Notes: generated by a model from the letters alone, not told the origin. A DNA stretch of 64,000 nucleotides from Candidatus Cloacimonadota bacterium (GCA_020532085.1 JAJBAV010000003.1:43934-107933), one strand, 5' to 3'. Positions 43,628-54,157 are shown, counted from the first letter of the stretch. Made by a program: numbers and translations.

Positions 43628-45786
43628 TGGGCGGTGGACCCGGACGCGGCGGCGGCTTCGCGGAAGACGACCTCAAGAACAGAGTTTTCGACAAACACCT
43701 CTACAGCAGGATGCTGCGTTACCTGCTGCCCTATCTGAAATGGGTGGTGGTTTCGTTCCTCATCCTGATGGTGGTGGCCGGCGCCGAACTGGTGCAGCCC
43801 CTGATCCAGCAACGCGCCATCGACGATCACATAGTATCCGACAAAAATATCGCCATCTTTGCCAGCGAAGCTGAGGTGGACGCCTTTCTGGCCAAATACG
43901 AGCTGCTCAAGCTGGAGAAACTGGCCCACGGCGGCAACTTTTTCCTGATCATCCCCAGCAAGGAAATGAACAAGATCGACCAGCCAAAGCTTGACGAGCT
44001 CACGCGGCGGAACATCCTCGCCGGGGCCAAGGTTTACCTGATCGAGGACAAGCCCTCGAACGTGGCCATCCTGAACAAATACCTGCCGGAAGTGACCGCG
44101 CCGGTCGGCGGCAAAAGCGGCCTGGAAGGTTGGTTCAGGCTGGGCAACGGCCAGCTGGCTTTAGAACGAGACCAGCTGAACAAGATCCCGGGGGAGGAAC
44201 GCTTCCAGGCACGCAGCGAAGCGGCGCACAGCCTCATCTGGCTGGCCCTGGCCTTTTTGGGCATCAGCCTTTTGCGCTTTGTGGCGGGATATTCCCAAAT
44301 GGTGATCACCACAACCTTTTCCCAAAAAGCGATGAACGACATGCGCCACGACGTTTTCGCCCACATGCAGCGCATGCCGGTGCAGTATTTCGACAAAAAC
44401 CCCGTCGGGCGGCTGGTGACCCGCGTCACCAACGACATCCGGGCCATCGACGAGATGCTGTCCTCAGGGGTGATCACGCTGTTCCAGGACGTGCTGATGA
44501 TCATCGCGATCGTTGTGCTGATGCTGATCTTGGACTGGAAGCTGGCGCTGATCAGCTTCGCCATCCTGCCCCTGGTGATCTGGGTGATCCGGGAATTCCG
44601 TAAACGCACCCGGGTGCTCTACCGCGAAGTGCGCAAACACCTGGCAGCCCTGAACGCCACCCTGGCCGAGCACATCAGCGGGCAGAAGATCATCCAGCTC
44701 TTCAACCAGTATTTCCACAAGCGGAACGAGTTTTCCCGCATCAACCAGGAATATTTCAATACTTCGCTGAAGCAGATGAAGCTCTTCGCCTTTTTCCGGC
44801 CTATCATCCATGTGAGCAGCCAGATCGCCGTGGCCCTGATCATCTGGTACGGCGGCGGGCAGATCCTGCGCAACGCCATCACCATCGGCCTGCTGATGGC
44901 CTTCACGCAGTATATCTCCAAGCTGTTTCAACCCATCAACGACTTTTCCGAGAAGTTCAACGTGCTGCAGGGCGCTCTGGCTGGCGCGGAACGCATCTTC
45001 GATCTCATGGACCAAAACCCCGAGGACTACCGCGACGCCCTGGCCAGCGAGGTGAAGCTGAAAGGCGAGATCGAGTTCAGGAACGTCTGGCTGGCCTACA
45101 ATCCCGGCGAATGGGTGCTCAAAGACGTGAGCTTCAAGATCCGGCCAGGGGAGAAGATCGCCCTGGTGGGCCACACGGGCAGCGGCAAGACCTCGATCGT
45201 GAACCTCATCCTGGGCATGTACCCCTTCCAGAAAGGCGAGATCCTGCTGGACGGAAAGCCGCTCTCCGATTACGCTTTGAACGACCTGCGCCGCAACGTG
45301 GGCATCGTGCAGCAAGACGTCTTCATCTTCAGCGGCAACATCAAGGACAACATCGCCCTGAACAACACCGCCCTCACCCGCGAACAAATCATCCAAGTGT
45401 CCAAATATGTGAACGCGGACAAATTCATCAGCAAGCTGCCCGAGGGCTACGACGAGCCTGTGATGGAACGCGGCGCCACCCTCTCCACCGGACAAAGGCA
45501 GCTGATCGCCTTCGCGCGAGTGCTGGCCTACGATCCGGCCATCTTCATCCTGGACGAGGCCACCTCCAACATCGACACGGAAACCGAACTGCTGATCCAG
45601 GACGCCCTCGCCAAGCTGATCGTGAACCGCTCCTCGATCATCATCGCCCACCGCCTTTCCACCATCCAGCACGCGGACCGCATCATCGTTCTGCACAAGG
45701 GCGAGATCGTGGAGAAAGGCTCACACTTCGAGCTGCTGGACCAGAAAGGCCTCTACTATGACCTCTACCGGCTGCAATACACCTGA
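43624..45786 (+). CDS. ABC exporter half-transporter 2 (MdlB/YheH-like) with periplasmic insertion
   Basis: 720 residues, about 130 longer than its partner. The extra sequence (about residues 70-200) lies between TM1 and TM2 and is hydrophilic (AEVDAFLAKYELLKLEKLA, KEMNKIDQPKLDEL), so it should project outside the membrane. The ATPase has Walker A GHTGSGKTSI, signature LSTGQRQL and an intact Walker B IFILDEATSNID with the catalytic Glu. The N-terminus is glycine-rich (MMGGGPGRGGGF). Forms the active-site partner of the preceding gene product. Confidence 0.92.
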   Translation: MMGGGPGRGGGFAEDDLKNRVFDKHLYSRMLRYLLPYLKWVVVSFLILMVVAGAELVQPLIQQRAIDDHIVSDKNIAIFASEAEVDAFLAKYELLKLEKLAHGGNFFLIIPSKEMNKIDQPKLDELTRRNILAGAKVYLIEDKPSNVAILNKYLPEVTAPVGGKSGLEGWFRLGNGQLALERDQLNKIPGEERFQARSEAAHSLIWLALAFLGISLLRFVAGYSQMVITTTFSQKAMNDMRHDVFAHMQRMPVQYFDKNPVGRLVTRVTNDIRAIDEMLSSGVITLFQDVLMIIAIVVLMLILDWKLALISFAILPLVIWVIREFRKRTRVLYREVRKHLAALNATLAEHISGQKIIQLFNQYFHKRNEFSRINQEYFNTSLKQMKLFAFFRPIIHVSSQIAVALIIWYGGGQILRNAITIGLLMAFTQYISKLFQPINDFSEKFNVLQGALAGAERIFDLMDQNPEDYRDALASEVKLKGEIEFRNVWLAYNPGEWVLKDVSFKIRPGEKIALVGHTGSGKTSIVNLILGMYPFQKGEILLDGKPLSDYALNDLRRNVGIVQQDVFIFSGNIKDNIALNNTALTREQIIQVSKYVNADKFISKLPEGYDEPVMERGATLSTGQRQLIAFARVLAYDPAIFILDEATSNIDTETELLIQDALAKLIVNRSSIIIAHRLSTIQHADRIIVLHKGEIVEKGSHFELLDQKGLYYDLYRLQYT

Positions 45787-45887
45787 TGTGGAGTTTAACG
45801 CCGTGTCTTATAACAGCTTGGGGCGATAAATTGTCCTGATGGTTGGAATGAAACTTGCTCCATTGCAGAAACAAGAGAAAAAACTGA

Positions 45888-45893
45888 TTGACA
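45888..45893 (+). promoter_or_regulatory. Candidate -35 element of the 935-residue secreted protein gene
   Basis: TTGACAGAAAT, 62 bases upstream of the ATG at 45955. A GATATAG stretch lies 23-30 bases further. Confidence 0.45.
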
Positions 45894-45954
45894 GAAATAT
45901 GCGGTCAGTTTGAATTGATATAGAAGACTATCCCTTGATTCATAAGGAGGATCA

Positions 45955-48762
45955 ATGAAAAAAAGATGGCTTGTTATACTGGCCCTGACGCTTGTCGCAG
46001 CCATGTTTGCCAATGGTAGCCGCTACGAAGTGGTGGCATGGCAGGAAACCTTTGAAACCGGTGCTGCCGGCTGGACCCACTACGACGGCAGCATTCCGCC
46101 CAACCTCTGGGCGCCTTACAACTATGGCGGAGCCCAAGGCAACGTCTGGTGGATGGGCGACACCGCCCTGGCCCAGGGAACCAACATCGGTGGCTATTAC
46201 GACGCCCAATATCTGGTGCTGGACACCCCTGCCCGCACTTTGAGCGCAGCCAACGCTGTTCTAACTTTCAAACTTCGCTACAACGTGGAAGATCCCGCTG
46301 GCGCCACGGCCCCCTATACCGGCTGGGACGCCTGCAACGTCCGCATTTCCACAGATGGTGGAACCGTCTGGACCCCCATCGCCGGTACCCCCGCTTACAA
46401 CATCACCAGCGCCTATTCTTTTGGCTTCCAGCATGGTGAAGGTCCGAACATCCCCGCCTGGGGCGGAGTTTTGGATGCCTGGACCAACGCCAGCTTTGAC
46501 CTTTCCGCCTATGTGGGCCAAAGCGTGAAGATCCGCTTCGCCTTTGCCTCCGACCCTGCTTACAGCACGGGCGACGCCCCCGCCATGTTTGGCATGATGG
46601 TTGACGACATCGCCTTCGGCGGCTACACCAACAACGGCACCGACGACGGCCAGATGGTTACCAGCAGCATGGTCCCGGTGGGCGGAGACATCTGGGCCAT
46701 CGGCACTGACGCCACGGCTCCGTCACCCACCCACATCATGAAATGCCAGAATGCCCAGGGATCCTACAACCCCAACATGCTGAACTACCTGGTGAGCCCT
46801 CCCATCACCCTTCCCAACGATGGAGACATCCGCGTGGACTTCATGATCATGGGCCTCTTCACCGACCCCGACACCTTCCCGGAAGTTGACTATTTTGGTT
46901 GGGAAATCTCCCCCAACAATGGTCTGACCTGGAATGCCATGAGCAATCCCTATGGCGATCCCACCGGCACCAACTACGTATATTCCGACGCTCCAGACGT
47001 CTGGTCATCCATGACCGGCAGCTATTCCCTGGACGGCCTTATCTCCGATTACGCCGGCCAGACAATTATGCTGCGCTGGTATTTCCTCTCTGATGACGAC
47101 ACCCCCCAGGGTACCGGCATCATGATCGACGACGTGACCATCTACAACGACGTCTTCATCGCCCCTCCGGCTAACCTGGCCGCGACGGTTGATGGCAGCA
47201 ACGTCAACCTGACTTGGGAAGAGCCTGGTTCCGGCGGTGGCGGCGGCGAAGAAGGCTGGCTGCACTACGACGGTGAAAACGCCGGCAACGCCATTGGCAC
47301 AGGCGCTGCGGTTGATTTCTCAGTCGCGGCCAAGTGGGATGCCATCGGAACATATGGCATCTTCGACTACGTGGGCATGAACATCACCAAGATCCAGTTC
47401 TTCCCCAACGAAGCCAACTGCGTTTACACCCTGCGTATCTGGACCGGCGCCGCGGGCGAAATTGCCTACGAACAGGCAGTGCCTGCCCCCACCATTGGTG
47501 CCTGGAATGAAATAGTCCTCACCACTCCTTGGATCATACCCGCCCAAACCCAGATCATGGCAGGTTACCGCGCCAACACCCAGACAGGTCATCCTGCTGG
47601 TTGCGATGCCGGCCCCCATGTTCCTGGCTACGGCAACATGATCTACTGGAACAATGCCTGGACCACCCTGAACGCCCTAAGCTCCGCCCTCACCTACAAC
47701 TGGAATGTCCGCATCTATGTTGCGGATCCCGTAACAGGCAAGGAATACGTGCTGGGTCATGGGCCCTATGAACAGGAAGTTCATGCCTATAATGACGCCA
47801 CCCTGGAAGAGGTTGGAGCCACCCAGCCTGTCCGCACCCTCGACGGCTACAAGATCTTCCGCGACGACGTGGAGATCGACCAGGTGGGCGCCACCGTGCT
47901 CACCTACACCGACGCCAACGTCGCCGGCGGCGTTCACACCTACTATCTGAAAGCTGTTTACGGCGCCAACACCTCCGAAGCTTCGAACGTGGTCACCGCC
48001 TTTGTGCTTCCCGCCATGCACGCTGAACTGATGCACGACGACGGCACTGCCGAAGAAGGCTTCAACGTTGGCTCCACCAAGCAGATGGCCGTGAAACACG
48101 CCTACGGCCAGGCCGTGACCGTCAAATTCGCCAAGGTCTACGTCCACACCGTGGGAACCGCTGGCATCATCCTCCGCGTCTTCGACAACGACGGCGCCAA
48201 CGGCATGCCCGGCACCCAGATGGCCCAGTATCAGTATCCCGCCGCCTCCGTGGTGGAAGGCTGGAACTGGATCGCCCTGCCGGCCGACATCAATGTGGCC
48301 GACGGCGAATTCTACCTCGCCATCCTGGAAACCACAAACGCCGCCGCGATCGGCCTGGATACTGCCACCAACGGCTACAGCTACAAGAAGATAGCCACCG
48401 ATTGGGAACCCGTCACCACCGGTGAGATCATGCTCCGCGCCATCGTGGAATACGGCACCGCCAACGACGACAACGTGACCCCGGTTTACACCCTGGACGC
48501 GAAGAACTATCCCAATCCCTTCAACCCTGAAACAACCATCGCCTTCAGCGTTCCCAAAGCCGGACCCGCCAGCCTCAAGATCTACAACACCAAAGGCCAG
48601 CTGGTTCGCACCCTTGTGAACGATGCCCGCGAAGCCGGCAACCACAGCGTTGTCTGGAACGGCATGGACAACCAGGGCAACAGTGTTTCCAGCGGACTGT
48701 ATTTCTATCGCCTCAGCAGCGACGGCAATACTGTCACCCGCAAGATGCTGCTGGCCAAATAA
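45955..48762 (+). CDS. Large secreted protein with jelly-roll domains, Fn3 and T9SS-type sorting domain
   Basis: 935 residues. Signal peptide 1-20. Two MAM/choice-of-anchor-J-like jelly-roll domains ([18 protein letters not shown] at 29-46; [12 protein letters not shown] ends the second). An Fn3-like part ([20 protein letters not shown]) is interrupted by a glycine-rich stretch and a further beta domain beginning [14 protein letters not shown], then another Fn3-like end and a C-terminal sorting domain ([20 protein letters not shown] ... [13 protein letters not shown] ... RKMLLAK). AAGGAGG precedes the ATG. A surface or extracellular protein without visible catalytic motif. Its codon use and strong Shine-Dalgarno sequence suggest high expression, which is inference. 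Confidence 0.85.
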   Translation: MKKRWLVILALTLVAAMFANGSRYEVVAWQETFETGAAGWTHYDGSIPPNLWAPYNYGGAQGNVWWMGDTALAQGTNIGGYYDAQYLVLDTPARTLSAANAVLTFKLRYNVEDPAGATAPYTGWDACNVRISTDGGTVWTPIAGTPAYNITSAYSFGFQHGEGPNIPAWGGVLDAWTNASFDLSAYVGQSVKIRFAFASDPAYSTGDAPAMFGMMVDDIAFGGYTNNGTDDGQMVTSSMVPVGGDIWAIGTDATAPSPTHIMKCQNAQGSYNPNMLNYLVSPPITLPNDGDIRVDFMIMGLFTDPDTFPEVDYFGWEISPNNGLTWNAMSNPYGDPTGTNYVYSDAPDVWSSMTGSYSLDGLISDYAGQTIMLRWYFLSDDDTPQGTGIMIDDVTIYNDVFIAPPANLAATVDGSNVNLTWEEPGSGGGGGEEGWLHYDGENAGNAIGTGAAVDFSVAAKWDAIGTYGIFDYVGMNITKIQFFPNEANCVYTLRIWTGAAGEIAYEQAVPAPTIGAWNEIVLTTPWIIPAQTQIMAGYRANTQTGHPAGCDAGPHVPGYGNMIYWNNAWTTLNALSSALTYNWNVRIYVADPVTGKEYVLGHGPYEQEVHAYNDATLEEVGATQPVRTLDGYKIFRDDVEIDQVGATVLTYTDANVAGGVHTYYLKAVYGANTSEASNVVTAFVLPAMHAELMHDDGTAEEGFNVGSTKQMAVKHAYGQAVTVKFAKVYVHTVGTAGIILRVFDNDGANGMPGTQMAQYQYPAASVVEGWNWIALPADINVADGEFYLAILETTNAAAIGLDTATNGYSYKKIATDWEPVTTGEIMLRAIVEYGTANDDNVTPVYTLDAKNYPNPFNPETTIAFSVPKAGPASLKIYNTKGQLVRTLVNDAREAGNHSVVWNGMDNQGNSVSSGLYFYRLSSDGNTVTRKMLLAK

Positions 48763-48797
48763 GCAAGTTCAACCCGGCTGAAAAGCCGCAGAATACT

Positions 48798-48828
48798 GGG
48801 AGCGACCCGCGTGGCCGCTCCCTTTTTT
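48798..48828 (+). terminator. Rho-independent terminator
   Basis: Stem GGGAGCG/CGCTCCC with a GC-rich 11-base loop and six T residues, 36 bases after the stop of the 935-residue secreted protein gene. Confidence 0.9.
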
Positions 48829-48926
48829 GCTTTGGGGCGTGCTCCGTGGAAAATTTGGGGTTGGCAGTTTGCAGGCTTTGAATACTCTTTAAATAGCTAT
48901 CACTTAACTAAATCATGGGAGAATGA

Positions 48927-51254
48927 ATGCATAATCACCTGCTGCCGCTACTGCTGATGCTTGTGGCCGGAAGGCTTTTCAGCGCCACTGTGAGCGGATT
49001 TGTGACCCGGGAGGAAAGCGGTGAGCCCCTGCAGTATGTGAACGTGACCGTGGCCGGCACCAAGATCGGCGCGCAGACCAACAAGCAGGGTTATTATGTG
49101 CTAACCGTAAACCAGACCGGCAGCTACAAGATCGAGTTTTCCCTGGTCTCCCACCTGCGGGAAAGTAAAAGCTTAAGCATCCGCGGCCAAAACGACGACA
49201 TCACCCTGAACGCGCGGCTGAAAGAGGCCTCGGTGGAACTCAGCAAGATAGTGGTCACGGCCGATGCCGAAGCCAGCCTGGAAGGGCCTGTGATCCGCGC
49301 GAGTTCAATCCACAGGGGCCGGGAGGACATCCAGGCAGTGGTTTCCACCGTGGAGGCGGACGTGTTTCGCGCCGTGCTAACCCTGCCAGGCGTGATGCCC
49401 ATTTCGGACTTCTTTTCCGGTCTCTATGTGCGCGGCGGCTCGCCCGACCAGAATCTCATCCTCCTGGACGATACCGACGTTTACAACCCCAGCCACCTGG
49501 GCGGTCTGTTCAGCACTTTCAACACCGACGCGGTGGAAAACGTTGAACTGATCAAAGGCGGCTACCCCGCCAAGTTCGGCGGCCGGCTGTCCTCCGTGCT
49601 GGATGTAACCAACCGCCAGGGCAACCGGGTGGAATCACAGGGCGTGGCCCGCGTGAGCCTGATCTCGTCTTCCGCCACGCTGGAAGGGCCCTGGAGGATC
49701 GGAGCGACCGGTGGCTCCTACATGGCTTCCTTCCGCCGCACCTATCTGGAACTGGTGAAAGCCTTCTACGACGAGCTTCCGGACTACTATTTCTACGACG
49801 GCCACGCCAAACTGAACTGGGACGTGGACAACCGCAACAAGCTCAGTTTCAGCGGCTACATCGGCCGCGACGATCTTTCCTACGACCTCGGCAGCGTGCT
49901 GGACGTGGACTGGGGCAACAGCACCGTCGCCGCGCGCTGGCTGCATCTCTTTTCCCCGCGCCTCTTTTCGAACTTCATGCTGGCTGGAAGCCAGTTCAGC
50001 AGCGGCTTGAGCCAGACCTCGGAGGAAGAGGATGAAACCATATTCAGCACCGACAATTCCATCAAAGACCTCACCGCCAAAGGGGTCCTGAACTGGAAAC
50101 CCAACAACAGCCACGAGGTGGAAAGCGGTTTCGAAGTAAAATGGAACGACACCGCCCTGAAGATGGAAACCTCCTATCAGGTTGACCCCAGCGGGCTTCC
50201 GGACACCGCCCTGGCGTCAGTGACCTCCTCCCTCTTTTTACAGGATACCTGGGTGATAAACCCTCTCTGGACCTTGCAGCCAGGCCTGAGGCTGAATTGG
50301 TATCGCACGGCCAGGACCATGCCGGACCAGATCCCCGCGGCCAGCTATGTCAATCTGGAACCCCGCCTCTCATTCAAGTGGACCCTGGACGCCGGCGAAA
50401 GCGTCTATGCCAATTTTGGCGTCTATAACCAGTATCTCACCCTGCTGGCGATGGATGTGAACACCCCCTTCGACGTCTGGCTGCCGCTGGACGGCTCGCT
50501 GCGGCCGGCCCGGTCGCTGCACTATATCCTTGGCTACCAGAGGCGTTTGGGCAAGCACCTGGCCCTGGAATCGGAAATCTATTACAAGGACTACAAAAAC
50601 CTGGCCCAGTTGGATTCCAATGCCTTTTTCAACTGGAACAACAGCACTGGCAACCTCGCCAGCGCCATGCGGGTCGGAATCGGCCACGCCTACGGGGCGG
50701 AATTGCTGCTCCGCAATGACTGGAACGGCCTCGAAGGCTTTGTGGGCTACACTTTCAGCCGCACCCGCCGCAAGATCGAGGGCCTCAATCTGGACCCCCA
50801 AACCGGCGCAGCCAACTACTTTTATCCCCGCTTCGACCGCAGCCACAGCGTGTCCATGGTGGAAAACTACAACATCAGCGCCAATACCGGCTGGCAGCCC
50901 CTCGGAGCGGATTTCAAGCTGGGCCTCAATTTCACCTACAATTCCGGACAGCCGGTGGAAGTGCCGGAGCGGGTCTATTTCGACGGCGAGAATTTTCAGA
51001 TCATCTACAGCTATAAAGACGGTTACCGCCTGCCCTATTACATGCGCCTGGACCTGAGCGCCAAACTGCAGTGGAACACGCGCTGGGGCAGCATCGAACC
51101 CTATCTGGACATGATCAACGTTTTCGACCGCAAAAACGTGAGCTTTCGCAGTTATCAGCTGGTGCCGCAGGAAGACCTGACCCTGCAGCTGGAAACCCGG
51201 GACGGCTCTCAGTTTCCCTTCCTGCCTTTCATTGGAGTGAACATCACATGGTAA
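48927..51254 (+). CDS. TonB-dependent outer-membrane receptor with carboxypeptidase-regulatory-like N-domain
   Basis: 775 residues. Signal peptide 1-19, then a CarboxypepD-reg-like beta-sandwich (ATVSGFVTREESGEPLQYVN, up to about 105), a plug domain (SGLYVRGGSPDQNLILLDD, VELIKGGYPAKFGGRLSSVL) and a 22-strand barrel ending in the aromatic residue W (FIGVNITW). Such receptors import large or scarce ligands across the outer membrane using TonB energy. It overlaps the next gene, a DUF4249-like lipoprotein, by 7 bases. Ligand not predictable from sequence. Confidence 0.92.
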   Translation: MHNHLLPLLLMLVAGRLFSATVSGFVTREESGEPLQYVNVTVAGTKIGAQTNKQGYYVLTVNQTGSYKIEFSLVSHLRESKSLSIRGQNDDITLNARLKEASVELSKIVVTADAEASLEGPVIRASSIHRGREDIQAVVSTVEADVFRAVLTLPGVMPISDFFSGLYVRGGSPDQNLILLDDTDVYNPSHLGGLFSTFNTDAVENVELIKGGYPAKFGGRLSSVLDVTNRQGNRVESQGVARVSLISSSATLEGPWRIGATGGSYMASFRRTYLELVKAFYDELPDYYFYDGHAKLNWDVDNRNKLSFSGYIGRDDLSYDLGSVLDVDWGNSTVAARWLHLFSPRLFSNFMLAGSQFSSGLSQTSEEEDETIFSTDNSIKDLTAKGVLNWKPNNSHEVESGFEVKWNDTALKMETSYQVDPSGLPDTALASVTSSLFLQDTWVINPLWTLQPGLRLNWYRTARTMPDQIPAASYVNLEPRLSFKWTLDAGESVYANFGVYNQYLTLLAMDVNTPFDVWLPLDGSLRPARSLHYILGYQRRLGKHLALESEIYYKDYKNLAQLDSNAFFNWNNSTGNLASAMRVGIGHAYGAELLLRNDWNGLEGFVGYTFSRTRRKIEGLNLDPQTGAANYFYPRFDRSHSVSMVENYNISANTGWQPLGADFKLGLNFTYNSGQPVEVPERVYFDGENFQIIYSYKDGYRLPYYMRLDLSAKLQWNTRWGSIEPYLDMINVFDRKNVSFRSYQLVPQEDLTLQLETRDGSQFPFLPFIGVNITW

Positions 51255-52195
51255 GCAAACATCTGTTCCACCTCTCGCTGGCGCTGCTGCTGGCGCTGCT
51301 GCTCGCCTCCTGCGAAAACACCAGCGGGCCACGCTTTGAAGGCGAGGTCTTCACTGTGGCGGGCCTGCTGATGGCTGGCCAACCTGTAAGTTTCGACTAC
51401 CCGGTTTACGTGACCCGCAGCTCAGCCATCGAGGATTTCAGCCCCCAGGAGATCTTTGTTTACGACGCCACGGTATCCATCCGTGATCTGGATGCCGATC
51501 TGGAGTTTCAGCTCACCCCTGCCCTGCACGAGTTCAAATTCAAATATATCGACTTAGCCCAAAACATCATCCAGCCCGGACACCGCTACCGCATTGAGGT
51601 GCTCGCGCCCGGCGCGGATTCACTGATCTGGGCCGAAACCACGGTTCCCGTTTGCCTTACTGCAGAACCCGACCCCTACGGAACCAATCCGCCCAGCACA
51701 GGCTTTGCTTTGGACCAGGATACCGACAATGTGCTGCCCTATCCCCTCATCGACAGCGATTATCCGGCCACCGCCTCCACCGGCGCCACCGCGGGAAATT
51801 TCAACCTGATGGCGGAATTCTTCTGCCTGGAACCCTTCAGCACGGACCTCGAATTCACCTCCGATTTCCTGCCTGAAGCCCATCCCGACTCCAGTTTGGC
51901 CCCCAGCTACAACGCCGAACGCCCACCCCGCAAACTCAGCTTCATGTACCGCTTCAACTCCACGCCCCTGCCGGGTTTGCCGGACAACTACCTGGTGCTG
52001 GAAAACTACGCCACCGCTTTCGTCTTCTACGGACGCTACCGCCTGCGCCTGCAGATCGTTGACGACAACTATTTCAACTACAATTTCATGGACGAAGGCT
52101 ACCTCCACGGCGGTATCCACAACGCCCTGGGCTATTTTGGCTCCGCCAGCGGCGTGGAGATGTTCACCCGGATCGTGAAGGAAGATACGCCCTGA
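51248..52195 (+). CDS. DUF4249-like surface lipoprotein partnered with the TonB receptor
   Basis: 315 residues with a lipobox at C22 (LLLASC). After the lipid anchor the sequence follows the DUF4249 pattern: FTVAGLLMAGQPVSFDYPVYVTRS, DATVSIRDLD, PGHRYRIEV, WAETTVPV. DUF4249 genes are typically next to TonB receptors in Bacteroidota and are thought to act as partner lipoproteins. The ATG at 51248 overlaps the receptor stop; earlier in-frame codons lie inside the receptor gene in another frame and lack a start signal. Confidence 0.8.
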   Translation: MVSKHLFHLSLALLLALLLASCENTSGPRFEGEVFTVAGLLMAGQPVSFDYPVYVTRSSAIEDFSPQEIFVYDATVSIRDLDADLEFQLTPALHEFKFKYIDLAQNIIQPGHRYRIEVLAPGADSLIWAETTVPVCLTAEPDPYGTNPPSTGFALDQDTDNVLPYPLIDSDYPATASTGATAGNFNLMAEFFCLEPFSTDLEFTSDFLPEAHPDSSLAPSYNAERPPRKLSFMYRFNSTPLPGLPDNYLVLENYATAFVFYGRYRLRLQIVDDNYFNYNFMDEGYLHGGIHNALGYFGSASGVEMFTRIVKEDTP

Positions 52196-52242
52196 AGGTT
52201 ACGGGAGCGTGACACCGGGGCATGGGAATCCAAGCCACACCT

Positions 52243-52312
52243 TGTCATTCCGGAACAAGGGTTTGGGAATCCAGCCACCCATGTCATTCCGGGGAAGGAT
52301 CCCGGAATTCAG
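52243..52312. repeat. Tandem pair of TCATTCCGG...GGAATCC dispersed repeats
   Basis: GTCATTCCGGAACAAGG...GGGAATCCAG is followed by GTCATTCCGGGGAAGG...CCCGGAATTC. The 264-bp gap 52196-52459 contains these repeats and no gene. Confidence 0.5.
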
Positions 52313-52459
52313 ACTTGGCGGGATTGGCCAGTATGCAACAGACGTGGGGTTGATGCGGACTGCGTTTGTAGCCATCCCATTCCTTTCTGAGATGATTTTT
52401 TTTGAATTAAGGAATGCTTTTTGCTACAACATCATACAGATTTTCCTGGAGGCGATCAA

Positions 52460-54031
52460 ATGAATACTGCTTGGAAGAACTGGCTCGTTACTCTGCTGGG
52501 GACGCTGGCCCTGGCGGCCCTGCCCCTGGGGGCACAGGAGGTGATGAACGTATATTTCGGCGGCAGTTCTGAATTCAGCCACGGCTTTCGGGCCTGCCAG
52601 ACCGTGGGTGACAGCCTGCAGCTGTATGATTATGAGATCCTGGCTGAAAGCGTCCTCATCAAACTGGCCACGGTCGGCCCCGGCGGACTCTGCGGCCCCC
52701 AGCAGACAGTACACCAGATCACAGTTGAACCTGACTGGGGCGTTCTGTCGGGCAATCCCCTGGCCTTTTCCTGCAAGGCTGGCAAGCTGTATTCCGCCTT
52801 CCACACAGCCAACCGGGTGATCGTCTGTTTCACGGATGGCAGCGGCACCAACCAGCATGTTTTCAACACCACCGGACTGAATATCGAAGACCATATGTTC
52901 GGCCCCACCCTTTACATCGTGGATGAGGCGCGGGCCTACCTCTGCGCCACCAGCGGCGTCTATCCCCAGGTGACCCAATTGGTGTACATCCTGAACCTGT
53001 CCAACAACAGCCTGCAGCTGCTGCACCAAAGCCAGGGCTGGCTGCCGCACTGCGTCCTCTCCTTCGAAGATGAGTTCTTCCTCCTCTGGACTGATGGCGG
53101 ACCAGACCTCCTGGTGCAAAACCACAACATCATCCAAACCTACCCGCAGGGCTGGCTCCCAGCCAGCGAAGGCGGAGGAGCGGGCTTCACGCAGACCACG
53201 AAACTCTGCGGCGACTACTTTCAGACCCTGGCCATCGGCCCCATCGAAGACGCGCCCACCTCTGCCTACCTGGTCTGGCTGGAAGGGAACACGCTGCACA
53301 AGCAGTGGTTCAGCGGGTCCAGCTGGCCCTGGCCTGCTCCGCATTACTGGGAGGTAGTCACCCACAGCGACACCGGCTTTTCAGCAGTTCACAACTGGTT
53401 TGATGATTGGTCATTTTGCCACAAAACCCTTGTTAATGGCGTATTCAGCGACCTGCTTACCTTCCCTGACCTTACGGGATACCCGAACGCGGCTTTTCTG
53501 AGAAAGCTGGATGAGGACTACACCCTGGCCATCAACCGCCCGACGGGCACGCGGTACGGCTTCCATCTGGTGGACCATCCCCTGGGCGTGGTGAGGGATT
53601 ACAGCTTTGACGGGATGAACGTGGGAGCAAGTTATTGCCTCAATTCCGACCGGAGCGTTTTCCTGCTGGGCAGGACCGCCTACGACGCCCCCTGGCAGAT
53701 TAGCGCCTTCAGGCTGGAACTGGGCGCATCAGCGCCGGATGAAGAGGTTCCGCCAGCCCCGGCAAGGATCGCGGCCTTCCCCAATCCCTTCCGGTCATCC
53801 TGCCAGATCGAAGTAAGGACCGGGGTCCCGCTGGAAGCGAGCCTGGAGGTCTTCAACCTCAGGGGGCAGAAAGTGGCCCGGATCTTCACAGGAAAATTAG
53901 CAATAGGCGGAAACCGCTTTGCCTGGGACGGCAAAGATGAAAACCTGCGGGATGTTTCCAGCGGTATCTATCTGCTCAGGCTTTCCACCCCGCAAGGATC
54001 ATGCAGCCGCAGGATGATGCTGCTCAGGTGA
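52460..54031 (+). CDS. Secreted protein with C-terminal T9SS-type sorting domain
   Basis: 523 residues. A signal peptide ends at GAQ (about residue 26). The middle 400 residues read like a beta-propeller or other all-beta repeat fold (recurring LYDYEIL, KLYSAFHTANRVIVCF, FLLWTDGGPDLLV, AYLVWLEGN phrases), without a family I recognise. The C-terminus is a FlgD-like sorting domain (AFPNPFRSSCQIEV, VFNLRGQKVARIF, SSGIYLLRL, RRMMLLR). The start at 52460 has GGAGG 7 bases upstream; the frame upstream is noncoding. Confidence 0.78.
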   Translation: MNTAWKNWLVTLLGTLALAALPLGAQEVMNVYFGGSSEFSHGFRACQTVGDSLQLYDYEILAESVLIKLATVGPGGLCGPQQTVHQITVEPDWGVLSGNPLAFSCKAGKLYSAFHTANRVIVCFTDGSGTNQHVFNTTGLNIEDHMFGPTLYIVDEARAYLCATSGVYPQVTQLVYILNLSNNSLQLLHQSQGWLPHCVLSFEDEFFLLWTDGGPDLLVQNHNIIQTYPQGWLPASEGGGAGFTQTTKLCGDYFQTLAIGPIEDAPTSAYLVWLEGNTLHKQWFSGSSWPWPAPHYWEVVTHSDTGFSAVHNWFDDWSFCHKTLVNGVFSDLLTFPDLTGYPNAAFLRKLDEDYTLAINRPTGTRYGFHLVDHPLGVVRDYSFDGMNVGASYCLNSDRSVFLLGRTAYDAPWQISAFRLELGASAPDEEVPPAPARIAAFPNPFRSSCQIEVRTGVPLEASLEVFNLRGQKVARIFTGKLAIGGNRFAWDGKDENLRDVSSGIYLLRLSTPQGSCSRRMMLLR

Positions 54032-54066
54032 CTCTCCCCAATATTTTCGGCTCTCTCAAATCAAGT

Positions 54067-54157
54067 CGCTCCCAATATCAATACGGTATCAATACGGAAT
54101 CAATACGGATTTCATCCGTAATGATTCCGTATTGATACCGTATTGATATTGGGAGCG
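54067..54157. repeat. 91-bp palindrome, copy B (centre flipped relative to copy A)
   Basis: Arms 54067-54110 and 54114-54157 pair with one mismatch around TTC. The mismatch and loop are the reverse complement of those in copy A, although the right flank (GACCCGGGTTTTTGCCTGGAT) is in the same orientation. A C:G pair near the base in A is T:A here, a compensating change. Confidence 0.9.
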
